A stretch of DNA of 64,000 nt, taken from NCBI RefSeq assembly GCF_040115645.1, contig NC_089543.1, positions 2,914,001-2,978,000 of the forward strand. The letters run 5' to 3'. Both the position numbers and the translations under genes were made by a program. The notes below the pieces were generated by a model. The model was given only the letters and a program-made list of their open reading frames with translations, was not told the origin of the DNA and did no database searches. The number at the start of each line of letters is the position of its first letter. The stretch's first letter is position 1. Positions 1 through 14,500 of the stretch are shown here, piece by piece. This DNA comes from Euwallacea fornicatus. Lineage: Eukaryota; Arthropoda; Insecta; Coleoptera; Curculionidae.

Positions 1-2507
1 ACCAATCAGGAATAATGCATACTAAATACGGTCTAAGATGAACCACAGTCTCAATACCGGCACAATCGAGTTAAAATTACTGGTGCTGTTAAAAGTAGGC
101 ATTTTAAAAATAATATATCATTATGCACTGAGAATACACTCGGTACAAATTATCTGACAGATCTTTAAACTGTGGGAACGGCCCCAAATCTGGCCATTAT
201 TTAAATTTAAAAATAAGCTGAAGTACTTTTACGTTCATAACAGTTTAACTATGCCATGAGAAATGAAAAATTTTTATAGCTGGTAACTTTAATTTTTATG
301 GTCTATGTAATTACAACAATTACAGAAAAACCGTACATTTAGATGTTCTTTATAATGAAGTTTATCGCGTGGCATAATTTGTTCATATAGTAAGTACGAC
401 TTTCGCTATGCCACGATTAAACTTTTATGTAAACACCATGTGCAGTATGCATAAATAATATCAAAACTTTTCAATGGGCCGGCGGCAGAAAATGATTTTT
501 CCTTCCTGAATTTTAAGACTTATAATTTATCAAATAACAAGTTGGGCTTGACCATCAATTAAAAACCGATCAAGTATGGGATAATTATATCGCTAAACAG
601 ATAATTGCAGGTACGAGCATACTCGAAAAAAATGAAAGAAATTTGTCTTCAGCTTTAAATAAACTACGCTCTATACTGCGTTATTGTAATTTTGAAACGT
701 TTAATTTACATCGTTTATTAGCCTACTTTGCTCTCGAAGTTCAAGATATAAAACCTAAAGCGAACCGGAGGTTGAACTCTTCTCTCACCTCAATCAAGAC
801 CTTCGCAAAAGTGTAACATCCAGAGTCACGGAACCTCCTCAGGCTCTTCTCGGCCCGTGGCTCCAATATTAAAAGGGAGCGATACCAGAGGCGATACTGT
901 TCTGGGCTTGGGCGCCAAAATCCGATGAACACGGAGAGTTAGACTAGACTTTAATTAAAATTATGCACATGAGGGCGTTTGTGCTGACATACACGTAATG
1001 GAATATGCTTGAAATGAGCAACCAAAATGAGAAGACCCAGGACAATGCAATACATATACCAATTAGGAGGAGTGCGAAATAATTACGTTTCGAATTGGAA
1101 AAGAAATTAAATTTTATATTTTTCTTCACGAAAGAAATAGAGTGGCCCAATGGAACATACATTACAGTAGACACATGGCAAAAAATAATATTAGACTTGC
1201 CAACTAGGTCTTTTTGGCTAGAGAACAATTTGATATACTTTTCGAAGACGAAATTTTCATATAGGTACGTGTTATTAAAATTATTTAGTAGTATTGACGG
1301 ACAGTCCTATTTATAATTGTAACGGTAATGCCTCGCCTCCTGATGCATTAATTTCCCTCTCAACATTATTTCGAATTCGTGATAATCTGAATCTAACTGG
1401 CATTCACTGATAACTGAAACACCTTTGGAAAAAATGTATGTATGTGCAGGTGTATGAGTGCATACTCCCCCACTTCGTTACATTAAAACTCGGCTTTTAA
1501 CTATTTATTGTCAAAACCTGCGAGGATGGAATCACTGGGTGGGCAAACCTCCTGGAAAACTCCACACTTTAACACAGCCCATCTTGCCCCATAAGACACC
1601 TGAACCAGTTATCTCTCTAAATTCGAATTCATCTATAGTTTGGGCCGGCGGATCGTGTTCCCGAGCAATCGTGACCCGCCCGAAGGTGCGCGGAGCGGGG
1701 GACGGGCCGTTCCCACGTTACTGCGCCGCGCCCCCCCGCAAGGACGCCTTTCGCCTCTTCTTCTTCTTTCCTCATTCCTGGTCAACCCAGAATCAGTGCA
1801 ACCAGGAAGATCCGTCACAGATTACTGTTAAATCGTTTGATTTAATTTTTTTTAATTTTCATATAAAATTAATTTAATTATTTCGACTCTGTCGGTAATT
1901 GTTGGAAGTATGATTTCCACGTTTTCTCTATGTGATCCTCAAGAATTTATTGAGTGGTTGAAAGCAAAGTTTGTTTATTCCGGTTTCCGTTCACATATCC
2001 CTTTAGGCAACTTTACAACTCGGCAACCATTTTCCTATTGATAGTTAATTTTCTATTGATAACAAATTTATATCGTCGAAATATATGTAAAAGTGCTATA
2101 CAATCATCAACAGAAACCAATAATATTTAGCACGCATAGATTTACACAGTGTTTCAAAAACATGCACGCCTAAAACGGTAATATTCACATAATTTTCGTT
2201 TCTTAGGAAAGCCTATGGTATACTAACCCCTTGGTGAGTCACAAGAAGCTCTTGAGATGTAAAATGGACAAAAATATTCATTACCTAATATTGAAACAAT
2301 TTTTTTTACTAATTCTCCCAGCATCGCTTCCGCGACTGTATTTTTAGGGCATAGGTAAATTCCGAGATTGTGGTATGCAATTGTTTAACCAGCATACTCG
2401 ACGGGTATAATAATAAATTTCTAATGCTTGCTATGGTTAGGTGCAACCAGTTTAAACATGGGAACGATTTCATGTAAAAAAATCGGGTTTCCTGAGTTGG
2501 TACTTAC
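1..2507. other. Intronic sequence of tango downstream of the 2.5 kb exon
   Basis: No exon with good splice sites was found. It holds an isolated G+C-rich block (about 1640-1780) described separately. The remainder is AT-rich sequence without recognisable features. Confidence 0.5.
1640..1780. other. Isolated G+C-rich, CpG-rich block of unknown origin
   Basis: About 130 nt with runs such as GGAGCGGGGGACGGGCC and GCGCCGCGCCCCCCC, far above the local G+C level. It is followed by a pyrimidine stretch of CTT repeats. Open frames on both strands are short and look non-coding. It could be a fragment of ribosomal DNA expansion segment or spacer, part of a transposon, or a regulatory CpG patch. I could not match it to a specific family. 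Confidence 0.4.
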
Positions 2508-2588
2508 CTGGCAAATCTTTCTTTGTCTTGAATGCTATCATCTTCCATCCTTGCGTACTTGCTCCCACTTGGGTCGTCTTCATCTGAC
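2508..2588 (-). CDS. tgo: tango internal exon preceding the bHLH domain
   Basis: 81-nt exon between acceptor TTTTAG and donor AG|GTAAGT on the minus strand. It codes for SDEDDPSGSK, YARMEDD and SIQDKERFAR with phase 2 at both ends. DKERFAR immediately before the bHLH basic region is diagnostic of ARNT/tango. It is too short to stand out as a long open frame and was found from its splice sites. Confidence 0.82.
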
Positions 2589-5500
2589 CTAAAACATAAT
2601 ACAGAATATTTACAAAAAATTAAGATATATAGATAAATGGCATAGAGAACAAATTGACTGTCCCAATTAAAATCAGTTTGCATACAACAGGTCCGGACAT
2701 CACATCACATAAGCAAACTGAGACTTAACACGTACCGGGTGTTTTAATATCTGCTGCCCACGGCGGGCTTTAATTCTTTGCCGCACGCTCACCTGCATCA
2801 ACGTGTGGTATACCAGGGTAGGTCCAATTATGGAATTGATAAAACAGAAATTTCATTTGATTTGGTTTCTTCAGATGATATGAGCATACCAGATTAACAG
2901 TTGCAAAAATTGATCTTGTGGACGATATTTTGTGCTATAATCGTTTAAACCCAATTGATTTGCGCCATTATGTTTCCAAGCAGTGTTCACTACATGCGTC
3001 ATTTTACATGTCTGCTGTCTCATGCATTATGGGGTGCTGCCTACCTAATGGACCATACTTTGATTTAGATATACTTAAAAAATTATACAAAATTGCATTA
3101 ATATAAGATAAGAGACATTGAAAACCACAAAAAACTGTAATTCGAGCTAACTACATGCATATGTTAAATGCAAAATATTGCCGTTATCAAACTTTATTTT
3201 ATTGATTATGCCAAAATAATTCGACTCAATATGCTTTATACAAAATTTGATTATTTTTAATATACAGGGTGGTAACGAAGTTTCCCTTATTGCCTTAAAC
3301 TTTATCTTCAGATCCGACAGATTTTGAACTTCAAGTTTTCATTATTGTAGTACATCTATTTGGGTTTCAATAGACAAGACTGCTCAACTCTACATTATTT
3401 ATAAGAATCCGGTTTTTTTTTGCGAAAATTTATTTGATTTGTTCATAATTAACCTATTTTGACATAGTAATTTCCAATTTTTCGGTTAAAATATGCATAT
3501 TGTATTTTGTGCATCACAACCAAAACTATGGCAAGTTAATGGCAATCAATTCATACAGTGACTAATTCGAAAAAAATACTCTTAGCTAAGCCCTCGTAAC
3601 AAGTATGGTGCTCATTAAATGTCCGGTAAATAACTTAATTCAGCCAAGAACATAAATGTCATGATTGAAAGTTCTGTTTCAAAAATATGGATATCGTAAA
3701 AATGAATTACTTCCATTTGTACCAGCGCTCACGTCATGACTTGGTTCAGGTGGAAAATTTTATGTACTTTCGAGCGCGGTACTTTACATTTTTAGACAAT
3801 CAATTTTGAAATTATGTGACTCGAATAAAATGGTTGAAATACACGGATTTGTTGGTTGTGCAAAAGGTACCCAAAAACCATACCAATGGTGAAATAGGTC
3901 TCGCGACCTGGGAGTACTCGGGTGAAATTAATGAGGCAATTACGGATTTTCGTTAACCAACGAATTAATCAGGCACCGACTGAAGACATGCAGGTACGCA
4001 ACACCCAATCTCGAATACCTAGACAATCGGGAAAGATGCAAATGTCAGTTACGTCATCGATTACTGGTAATTTTGCAATAGATTTTTTCCTTGTTAAATC
4101 AACTTATAGGTCAGTAAAACGATACAATCAGCGGGAATTCTATTTAAATATACAAAAACAATAGCGATGAATGGGTAATAAATCTTTTGAAGATCCTGGT
4201 TTGGCGAACTTGTTGTCGATTCGTCGAGTCAACCCCCAATACGAAACATCTACCAAAGTAGCAATTCTAATATGCAAATCACTAGGAACGGTGTTTTGTA
4301 ATAAAACAAGACATGTTATTGCTTAACTTTCAAGGACTATTAAGAACACCCTGAACGCCTATTGGCACAGCATGTAAGGTAGAAAAGCAGCATGCCGTAT
4401 TGTATTTTTATGTTTCCAAAGAACAATAGTCATGTAAGTCTGAATCTATAGGTAATTTGGTTTCTCGTAATTTATTTAATCAATTTTGCGGCCTTTCAAC
4501 TGTTATTTTTGTCCAGGGATGTCGTTTGTTATGGATAGTGAGTAATGCCTTGGTCTATGAACAAAGGCAAAGATAAGTTTCTCTCAGGTACGCATTATGT
4601 AAGTACTTGGCACAGAATCATTACTTATCACACCTCCCGGAGAGAGTAATATGTCTCACTTGAAAAAATTGCACTAAAATCGGATAATAATGACACAAAC
4701 AAATATTAGAAAGCGGCATCACCAATAAAAGAGATGGGGTTAACTCGATAAGGTTAACAATTGTTGGCAAAAATGTTTAAATAATTGGCTAGAAAATGTG
4801 ATGACAATTATTACGTAGGGAAAACAGCAAAGTTCACAGGTAATTTGCCGCTCGAACGAGTATGCTTCGCGGGTATAATTAAAGTACACAAATTACAATG
4901 TGGCAAAATGGTTGTAATGATATATTGCATTTTAAACTCGGAATTTTGAAAATTAAAATTCTGCTTTATCGCTTTCAATTTATACGTCTTTAAATTGAAT
5001 TGTGAATCGCGCAACCGCCGAAGAAATTCAGCACATCACCCGTTATACTACACTTCCAATATTCTTGAGCACATTACAGTTTTTGCCAAACATTGTTGCA
5101 GAAACGACTTCCGTGAGCAGAAACAAAGTATCAAAGCTACATAAATTACAACTACCTGTAACCAATATTAGCTCGAAAACGACGCAACTTGATACTGAAA
5201 TTTACACGCTCACTTTACCAGGTCAGGCCAACTAAACAACACGATATGTATAAAAAATTTATTGGGTTGTAATTGTTTCCTGGCTCGTAAGAATGTCACT
5301 CGAAATTCTTATAATCTTAACCTGTGTTCTTTAATCACTTATCGTACTACAAGAATTTTATTTTAATTGCCTTGAAAGCTGTAATTACGAATACTCCAAT
5401 TCAGTACAGATAGCAGAGACGCTTGAAGTCGCACAATAAAATAAAAATTTATCGGGCTTATGGAAATATCTCGAAATTTTTGCCAATAAATAGGCAGGTA

Positions 5501-8500
5501 AAAGCTTACTTGTCTTAGTAAGTAGATATTAAAACGGCCTTTTCTAATTTAAACCACCTAGAGACTCACCGTTTCGAAGGTACCAATACTGGGCATTTTA
5601 AATTCCATTATACAGGGTGTTTTATAAACATATCGATAAACTTTCTGGAGATGTAGAGCTCATTAAAACAAATATTTAGAACGAATTAATTTAGGTATGA
5701 AATGGCTTCGTTTCCAAGATACAGGGTGTTTAATTTTTCATAATACATATTTTTTAATATTTCAAAAAGGGTTTGGGATAAGGACATAAAATTCGGATCA
5801 TGTTATGGCAGGATAAATGAGCACGCTCCTGAGTAGGAAGAACGTTTCCATTTACACCAGTAGCGTTTGTGCGGCCATTCAATGAGATGTTTTTGACGAA
5901 AAAAATGGTACGCCACTGACTTTTTAATACGATTATTTTTTCCGTAATATTCCAATAATTCTTAATAAAAGAAGCCTTTAAGTATTTCGTTGCTCAAGTA
6001 GCAGTTTTCAAGATAAAAAAAAACATTTCTCATTCATGTGCCTACCAAAACACCGGTATAGTTTTAAATGCGAAATTTTAGAATTACTTAGAAGAAATTG
6101 ATTTTATTTTATTTTAGTAGAGATGGACAACGAGAAGGCAAACATTCTCATGTACGTATCCCAAACCGCTTTTGAAATATAAGTTTTTCCTAATAAAAAA
6201 TTTAACACTCTATATCTTAGAAACGAGGCGATTTCAGACCTAACTTTATTCGTTCTAAATACCTGTTTTTATGAGCTCTACATTCCCTGAAAGCTTGTCG
6301 GTATGTTTATGAAACACTCTGTACAACGTGGCGCCTTTTCGAAGATTTTATAGGGTCTAGACAAAATGGTCATAAATAGATAAAATTTGCCTGCAAATTC
6401 ATTGGTCCGATTTTCAAGAAAATAAAAAAAAACTGAATGCACTCTGATGCATTCAGTTTCGTTTCTGCACTTCGACAAATAAAGATTCCACCTAATTCTT
6501 TTCGTGCAGCTCTCTATACGTATTTGATCTTATTCTTTAAACTAAGATGCTACGAGTCTGTAAAATTGAAACTATCCTGTCTTCCAATTAGAACACTTCT
6601 TGGTATAAATTCTAGAGGTTCTACCCTTTTTAACGAAAATAAAACTGTTTACTTGCCGATTTTTAAAGATTTTAACCGTAGTTCTCAAACATCATTGTTC
6701 CGTATAGAGCCATTTGATAAATTACGCTTTTATTTTTAACTGATTAATTACAAGCAAGGAAAATGCGCTTCAAAACAATTTGCCGGATGATACATACATC
6801 ACTTGAAGTCTACAGCCAGAAAAAACAAATCTTATTTATTGTTTACCAATAGTAATAAATATCAAGTCTTGTAATAAATACTGTCTATTAGTACCCGATT
6901 CCCAGCGGGAGAGAATCCATTATCACTTATAAATGAAGTCCATTTAAATATAGTTGTTGCCGCAGTACAAAAACTTACATTCAAATTTCATGAACCATTA
7001 TACTTAATGTTGTGTAAATTACACGGCTGTCAAAAATACTAACATATAAGTTGTGAGTCTTAATTAAAAGCGTGTCGGATTTGGCTAATGGCCCTACCGA
7101 AAATTCATTGCAGGTCAGTGAATGTTTTCAGTTGAAACCGGCATTACATGATGAACTGAAATATTGTGTAGATGATAATTGAAAATTCTTTGTTCAGTTA
7201 GTATTTCCCCGTGGGAGATTGATCGAAGATGTTGGACGGGGCTTGTTCAATTTCGAAACTTTTCACAGATGAAATATTTTATAAATACCCTACAAGAATG
7301 AAATACTAAAGAAAAGTGATCTAATCTAAATTCGAGTCATTTTATGGAGTGTAACAACAGTGCCAAATTAGAGTAACTGTGTTCCCTTTACTAAATTAGC
7401 TAATACTTAGCGCCCCGCTGTGTGCGCCCATGGTTAAAGCTATTATAAAGATACAGATAGAGATAATGCTCTCTCTCGGTATAAATAAAAGTATAAGTTA
7501 TGGTGAATTATGCGGCGAGGGCGTGGGAACAAGGCAAACTGGATCAAGATGTATTTAAAATGGGTCTAGATTTAAAACTTATGGCTATTCGATGGGTATA
7601 ATTCGCCGGCGCACCGGTACTTTCTACTGAACTATGTAGGTTAGAAAACCCATATTGCCACATTCGGTGTTGTAATCTTTAAGCATATTTATCAATATTG
7701 CCTAAAATGTAATTGGCGGGTCAACTTATCAGCAACACTGATCTCTCTACCCATGACCAAATCCTCTGAACAAAGAAGGTCCGCGAACAATATTCATTAA
7801 ATACAATTTTTTGCTTTTCTACACTATCAGGTTTACAAAACTATTCAACGGGATCTTAAAAACGATTTTTATGTTCACATGGTTAACCACGAGCAAACCT
7901 CAAGGGTCCAACTATTAAAAAACAGTTCCTTGGCATTTGCGTGTTCTTTAACATTGAATATTCCATATGCTCTTCCTATCTCTCAAACACGCTCAAATCA
8001 ATAGGTATGGCTGAAAAGTCAAAAGGTCTGCTCTTATAATTGCCATAATTCTAGGTACGTTATTTATTCAAAATATGAAGCAACAGGCTCAGTGTTAAAG
8101 TCTATAATCATCGATCATTCTTTACATTACCATAATATGTATTGCCGAAGCCTTTGGAAAATTTAATTTGCCGGTAATGAGCATAATTCTTTGATTTACT
8201 AGACAAAAATAAATCGTTTCCATAATTTATGACCTTCCCATTAAACTCTAGTCAATAATTTAGAACATTTACTCGAGGTTTGCTTTGAGTAATAAAAATA
8301 TAAGGATTATTTAATAAAGAAGATATACGGATATATAATTTACATAGGCATTGGCATTTGCGAGACAGATTGGCCTTTGGAAAATTCATTTCGAATATAA
8401 CTCTAATGATGCATATTCCATGAGTCATTCTCCCACAGGTAAAAAAAGGCACTGAACATTTACCCTTTTTTTCTTTATTTTAAGGTACTCGGAAAATCAC

Positions 8501-11500
8501 AAAAAAAGGTTTTATAGCGGACCACTTGGAAACTATAGATCTTCTACCCCCTTTTGGGGAACCTTATAGATAAAGAACGACGATACATTTTCAAATTATT
8601 AAGAGCACTCGGTATACACTAAAAAATTGTCCCGTCCCACCCTTTTAATTAACAAAATCTCTCTGTAACGATCAATTGCAGCCAATGGAATGGCCACGAA
8701 GCAATTTACTAGCAAATTTGTATTTTGTAATTTTCCTATTTACTTCCAATGCGTTGTACGCACTTCCGCGTAAACATTAAACATTGCAAGCTTTATTTAT
8801 TATATGATAAGTAAAGAGCAGTTTGTTCGTCATGGAAATCAAGAATGATAGCTTTACGGGAAAAAAACCAAAGGGAAAAGGGTATGCCTCGCATCTCTTA
8901 AATTCTAGTTCATAAGGGCTAAAAATGAATTCTCCAGTGTATGTTAATGGAGAGTCTTTGACCTGTACCTAGGGGTCATTGTTTCATTGTCTTACAAACC
9001 AAACTGAGTCGACTAATAAATCAAAGAAATAATGGGCTTTCCAAACATACTTAAGGTTATCATTTTTAATATTAGAACAATTCATATAGTAGACCTATGA
9101 ACTAGATCATTGGTCTAATCGTATTTGTCGTTACTAAAATTTTTAGTTCGTTTCTTAATCCTGACTAATTACACCGCGTATATTGATTGCTGTATGCTTT
9201 ATCTTAGATCATCTACTATGAATTAAAAAAAAATTCATGATGATGCATTGAAACTTCAGAGTTGGCGGTGGTGATTGCATTACAATGGCCTTTTGTATTT
9301 CAGCCTTTTAATTTAATTATTGGTTTTTGTTTGAGAGTAACGATTGCCTTCTTCCTAGGCTGATAAACAATAAATAGTCATTAGTTGAATTGTCACTACT
9401 GACACTGCGTGATTATACAAAATATCACTATATTAAATCTTTCTTCTTCGTATCCATATTCTTATGCAATAGTATTGTGTTTTGTGTACGTACAATACCA
9501 CATCTCATATATCAAAATGATGAACATTTTCGTTTTCATAATAACTTAATTAGCATACCCATTAAATCATACGTTTATTAAGCACACAAACGGTGCCTTA
9601 TTCTAAATTAATACACTGCTTCAACATAGAGAAAATCATACAAATCGTTCAATATGCGGATGTTTATTAGCCATTTTTCCGTTTCCAATTCTCGGAAACG
9701 AAAACGAGATTTTCTAAGCTGGCAGGTGAAAATAATCACAATAATAATCCACGCAGTGCAGATTTTCAAGAAGTGAAAAAACAATATGTTAGGCTTTTGT
9801 GTAACTGGATCCATTATGTCAATCCCGGAGTAAGATTTACTGCCTGCCTAACCTACTACATCACTTTGTATAGTCATAACAAGGTTTATTACCAGTATAA
9901 ATTTAAAAGAAGCAGTAGCGAGTTTCTTTATTTAAATTTCATTTTTCATGCTTAATGGTTTTACTCTTCTATTGAGGCTAAATAAAATCAATGACAATCA
10001 TGAGTTATTAGAAGTGTTTCGCTTTGGCATGTGGTTTTGCAAAAAACCGTCATAAATTTAAACAAAAGCGAATTCCGTAAGAATTTTGTATATATTGCAG
10101 CTGTATTTTTAGCATATCGAACTTCGACAGTTCGTCTAGGAAATTTGCTGAATGAGTTCCAGTTTCTTAGAAATAAATTCCAACAAATCTGACGCACTTC
10201 CTCGAATCTGGACTCCATCTAAATAATCATTACTTTCGGGAAAGGTAGTTATTATTTAAGAGGTCGTTTAAGTGATTTCACGTTCCAGATTCCAAATTAT
10301 TAAATTTTCTGCGTTTAAAAAAATTTTTTTTTATCAACAAAAGTACCTACGAGGCTTGGTTTTTGGTCACAGTTTTAGAACCGCCCTGTACAGAGGAAGT
10401 AACATACCTACGGAGGTTCCATTAAAAGAATGCGTGTGTATGGTTAAACGTAATTTTAAATTGGATTTATCTTCCCTTACGAGTTCCATGTAAAATTATT
10501 GTTTTAAAGCATTGTCAGATAAGAAAGATATAGTAGTCACTACGTTAGACACTCAAAACGTTATAAATTCAATAATGCCAACCAAAGATGTTCCCGTTAT
10601 GTAAATGAACGAAATGTACATAATATATAAAGCTGTGAAACCCTCTTGGCTCGTTATTACATAATCTGGGGCCTGTCTAAATAAGAGCTGCGGGTAGGAA
10701 GGGGATAGACATAAACATTTTGATCCTGGGCCGGATAACACGGAAACAAATACTACACATCACACCGGAAACGGTTTTATTCTCTGAAGGGTGTCTGGGG
10801 AATATACAGGATGCAACATTTTTGTTTCGATTTGCAAATGAAGGTTGTAAAACTTGGACAATGACAGCCAGAAGAAAAAGCGCCGGCCCTTTCAAGCGAC
10901 TTAAATCCATTTATCATCCAATTTGGTATAATCCTCTTCTTAAGCCGAACATGTCATCGAGGCTGGACCTTCAAAGATTTTATTAGCCATCAAGATCTAA
11001 TGATTATTCGGATTATGACCGATGAGCTTGCATATATTATTGTTGCCGGTATGGCTTATTTGGACGTCCTCGTTCCATTTGAATAAAAGTTGGTAAAAAG
11101 CTCAAAAGTTTTAATAAGAAATTTATCACTGAGAAGGGAGATAGCTAAATAACGCTACCCCTCAGGGTGGGTAATTTACAGAAGCGGGAGAAAGGGGCAC
11201 TATCATCCGATTTACGGTTTACTAATGAGACCTTTATCGGCCGATCACGGCACGTAACGCAGATTTAGAACTGCAACAGAGAGTAATCGCCCGACCAGGG
11301 CAAATAACAGCAAATACCACTGATACGGGTAGAAATCTACTTCTTTTTGCTTTCTCCCCGAGTAAATGAGGTAAAATTGTATTCCTCTTTTAGCCACTTT
11401 ATTTTTTCGCTCAATCAAATGTGAATACTCGCAAGAGCCATATCCCACGGCAATGCCCATCCGAATGATGGAACGTTTGTGAATCAAACAGAAAGGTCAT

Positions 11501-14500
11501 CAGGGTCCCAGGGCATTAAAGATGTTCCTAAACTGATATCAAATAATTATGCGAGATGCGTTTCAGCTTTTATTATTTTACTTATATAAATGCGTTATTT
11601 TCATTTCCGGAAACCCTTTACCATGTGTACATGCTCGGTTAACTAAATGACCTTTTGATGGTTAAAACACCAACAGTTCTTCATTTTTATTGGTAAATGA
11701 ACTAGATTAAACTACTTCAACAGGTATAAAAATGGACAAATAATATGAATTTGAAAAGCCAATCAATGACTTGAAGTACAACATGATCCAACATTCCCAC
11801 AAGATTCAACTTTAACAAGGAACATCCTTTTGGATTTTTCAGATTTAATGTCTTCAATAGAATCTCGAAAGGGTTTTTATAACGATGATCGAACAATTCC
11901 TCAAATTTTCAACGAAACTCTGAAAGTTTTATTTACGTAATTCAGGACGAAATTGTCATCCACTTTAATCATTTTTGAAACAACATCGGCAAAACAAAAA
12001 ATCTTTGACGGATTTTAGGGAATTCAATAATTGCCAAAGGTTCCTGTAAGAATTTAAAACAAACTGCTCAAGCTGAGAAAACCTTTATTATATATTGTGA
12101 AAAAGCCAGTTTACAGTTTTCATGAATTTTTATCAAATGGCAAAAATGAAAAATCAACATATACCTACCTTAACAAAAAAAAACACTGTTACTGAGTTTA
12201 TCTTCTAATATCGAACATCTTTACAGATCTTCCAATGGGTTCTTCTTTATTCCAAATATAATGTATAAAAAAAATAATACATAAAAAATAGACTTTAAAA
12301 TTTACCGTTCTAAATACCATAGATTGACATTTACCAAAAAAGTTAAAACGTTCACTATGCAAACCTGATCATACGAGGGAATTTTCGAAAATTTGTAATC
12401 TCCCTGATTGGCCATCAGAGAGTGTTCTACGATTTTTGCAACGATCTTAAACGACATTTGAACATTTTTAATTGGGCTTTTAATAACCGACTTTCACCTT
12501 AATATTTTTAAGGCGCAGTTTTTTTAAGAATTTGAAGGATTAATTTTAGCATTTATAATACTTTTTCAGACATTTAGTGGACTTCGCAAAATGTTTTCAC
12601 GCACTATTATACGTGTATTACATTCAGGTCGCTCAAAAAAAGGAAGCAAAAGCATAAGGTTGCAGATTAGTATAAGGAACATAGTAAAACAAGGATTCTG
12701 TTACAAATATAACTAAAATACTACCGTTCAAAGTGCTGATAGAGCATGTCATGTAAGTGTTCATCGTGTTATGAAAAACACAACAGTTTTTCTAGGTCAA
12801 TTAAACAAAGCGTTGTGAAATTCATCTAGTGGAATTAAAGATTATACTAATGAACTCCGCCCAAGTTTAGATTAGCGAGACTGTCTCTGAAAGTACAATA
12901 CTGTCAGAGACACCCTCTGAAATGCACTATTTTTCAAGTCTAAACTTAACTATTAAAAGAAAGCATTTCTTCCAACAATAGAGAAATATCAGTCTGACAA
13001 TACTAAGAATAGGGCTGACAGTTAGTACAACACGTGCTAGGTAAGCCCGGAGTTTAAAATTATCTTTCCCCCAAAAGAACTGCTATATACTGCCCCCTTT
13101 ATTTGTTTGTCGATTTAAAAATTGCGATTTGTGCCTCTTTATAGGTGAGATTACAAATGTAGGAAGAACCATAGGGCTCGATCTACTACTTTAGGACTGC
13201 AGTTAGAACTTGTATTTGCTTGTAAATTTACTTTCAGAAAGGGCGATTTTACAACTTCACGGACAATTTAACTTATATGCTGACAATAAGAGAGAGCATG
13301 TCTGCAACCACAAAAATGTTCTAGGTCATATAAAGCGAAGGGTTTGGATTTTCCCATGTTTTTGATTGAAATCCTGACTCAACCTGTAGCCCGCTTGAAA
13401 ACATCGGACAATAGGCATTATAATTATTATTATTGTAACACCAATCATAAAGAATTTTAATATGTAGATAAGAAGTTCGAACAAGGAGCGATTAAAAAAC
13501 AATTGCCTTGGACTATTGTAGTTTGACACCTTCATAGACACTATCACTAGACACATTCCAGATCATACCTAAAGATAATTTTTCAACAAAACGTTTTTGT
13601 ATGTCAGTTTAGCAATTATGCTTACTTAAAGAGGTAATAACTGTAATGAATAAGTCAGGCGAAGGTAATTCAAGGGATGTAATAGCCGACTGTTAAAAAT
13701 AAATTATCAACCTATCAAGCAGGATCTTAATAGAAATATTTTGAGTTGGAAATTTGAAATGTGTTGCGGAGAGAAAATTGAATCAAGAATGAAATTACTG
13801 ATATAAAGTGTAGGTGGTAATCTTAAAATGGACATTAAATTTGCTTTATAACGTTCTGAATTAAGTTAGCGTATTTTGAGTCATAAGGTTGCGTTGAGAA
13901 AAGTTCAGGTTATATTCAAATAAACTTGAATAATGCGCAGGGTGATTTTTAATGATGACGCAAAAAAACTTGATTTAACCTGAACTGAATTAACGATGTA
14001 TTCAGCATCGAAAAATTATATTAGTGTGCTATATACTTAAGTTATGTAAAACAAAGGGTGATCAATAAAAAACCTCAAATAAGCGCTCAAGTATATAATT
14101 CTTGGATTAATTCATCTGTTATCTATTATCAATGTCAAATGTTTGACGGTATAGTAAATGGTTTAGTCCACGCCTTACGTTTACACCACACCGCCTCCCG
14201 CATGGTTTGTTTTACTGATCACGGCTTGTAACAGGGTGATGAAGTTTAGTTTAAAAAAAAGTATTTGTTTACTGGTATTTTTTAATGAAATTTCGCAGAG
14301 AATTGTTTCCGCTTTATCGAAAACCAGAAGTGTCCAACAAACGAACCAATAATTTTTTAAATGGAATAGTCAATATCACTAATTACTATTATTTTTCGAT
14401 GTAAACTATGCAGTTAAAATTTCGCTATAAATCGCCTATTTTAACATTCGATTTATTTAATTAGTTTGGCTTTTTGAATTATTGGAATACAATATTTTGA

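Noticed and set aside
7480..7601. TATAAATA followed by a 33-codon frame starting MVNYAARAWEQGKLDQ
   Set aside because: The ATG lies only about 20 bp after the TATA box, upstream of where transcription would start, and the peptide matches no family I know. The frame is short enough to be chance.
10720..10986. 88-codon plus frame and overlapping 77-codon minus frame
   Set aside because: No domain, no splice support and opposite-strand overlap; judged to be chance frames in the tango intron.
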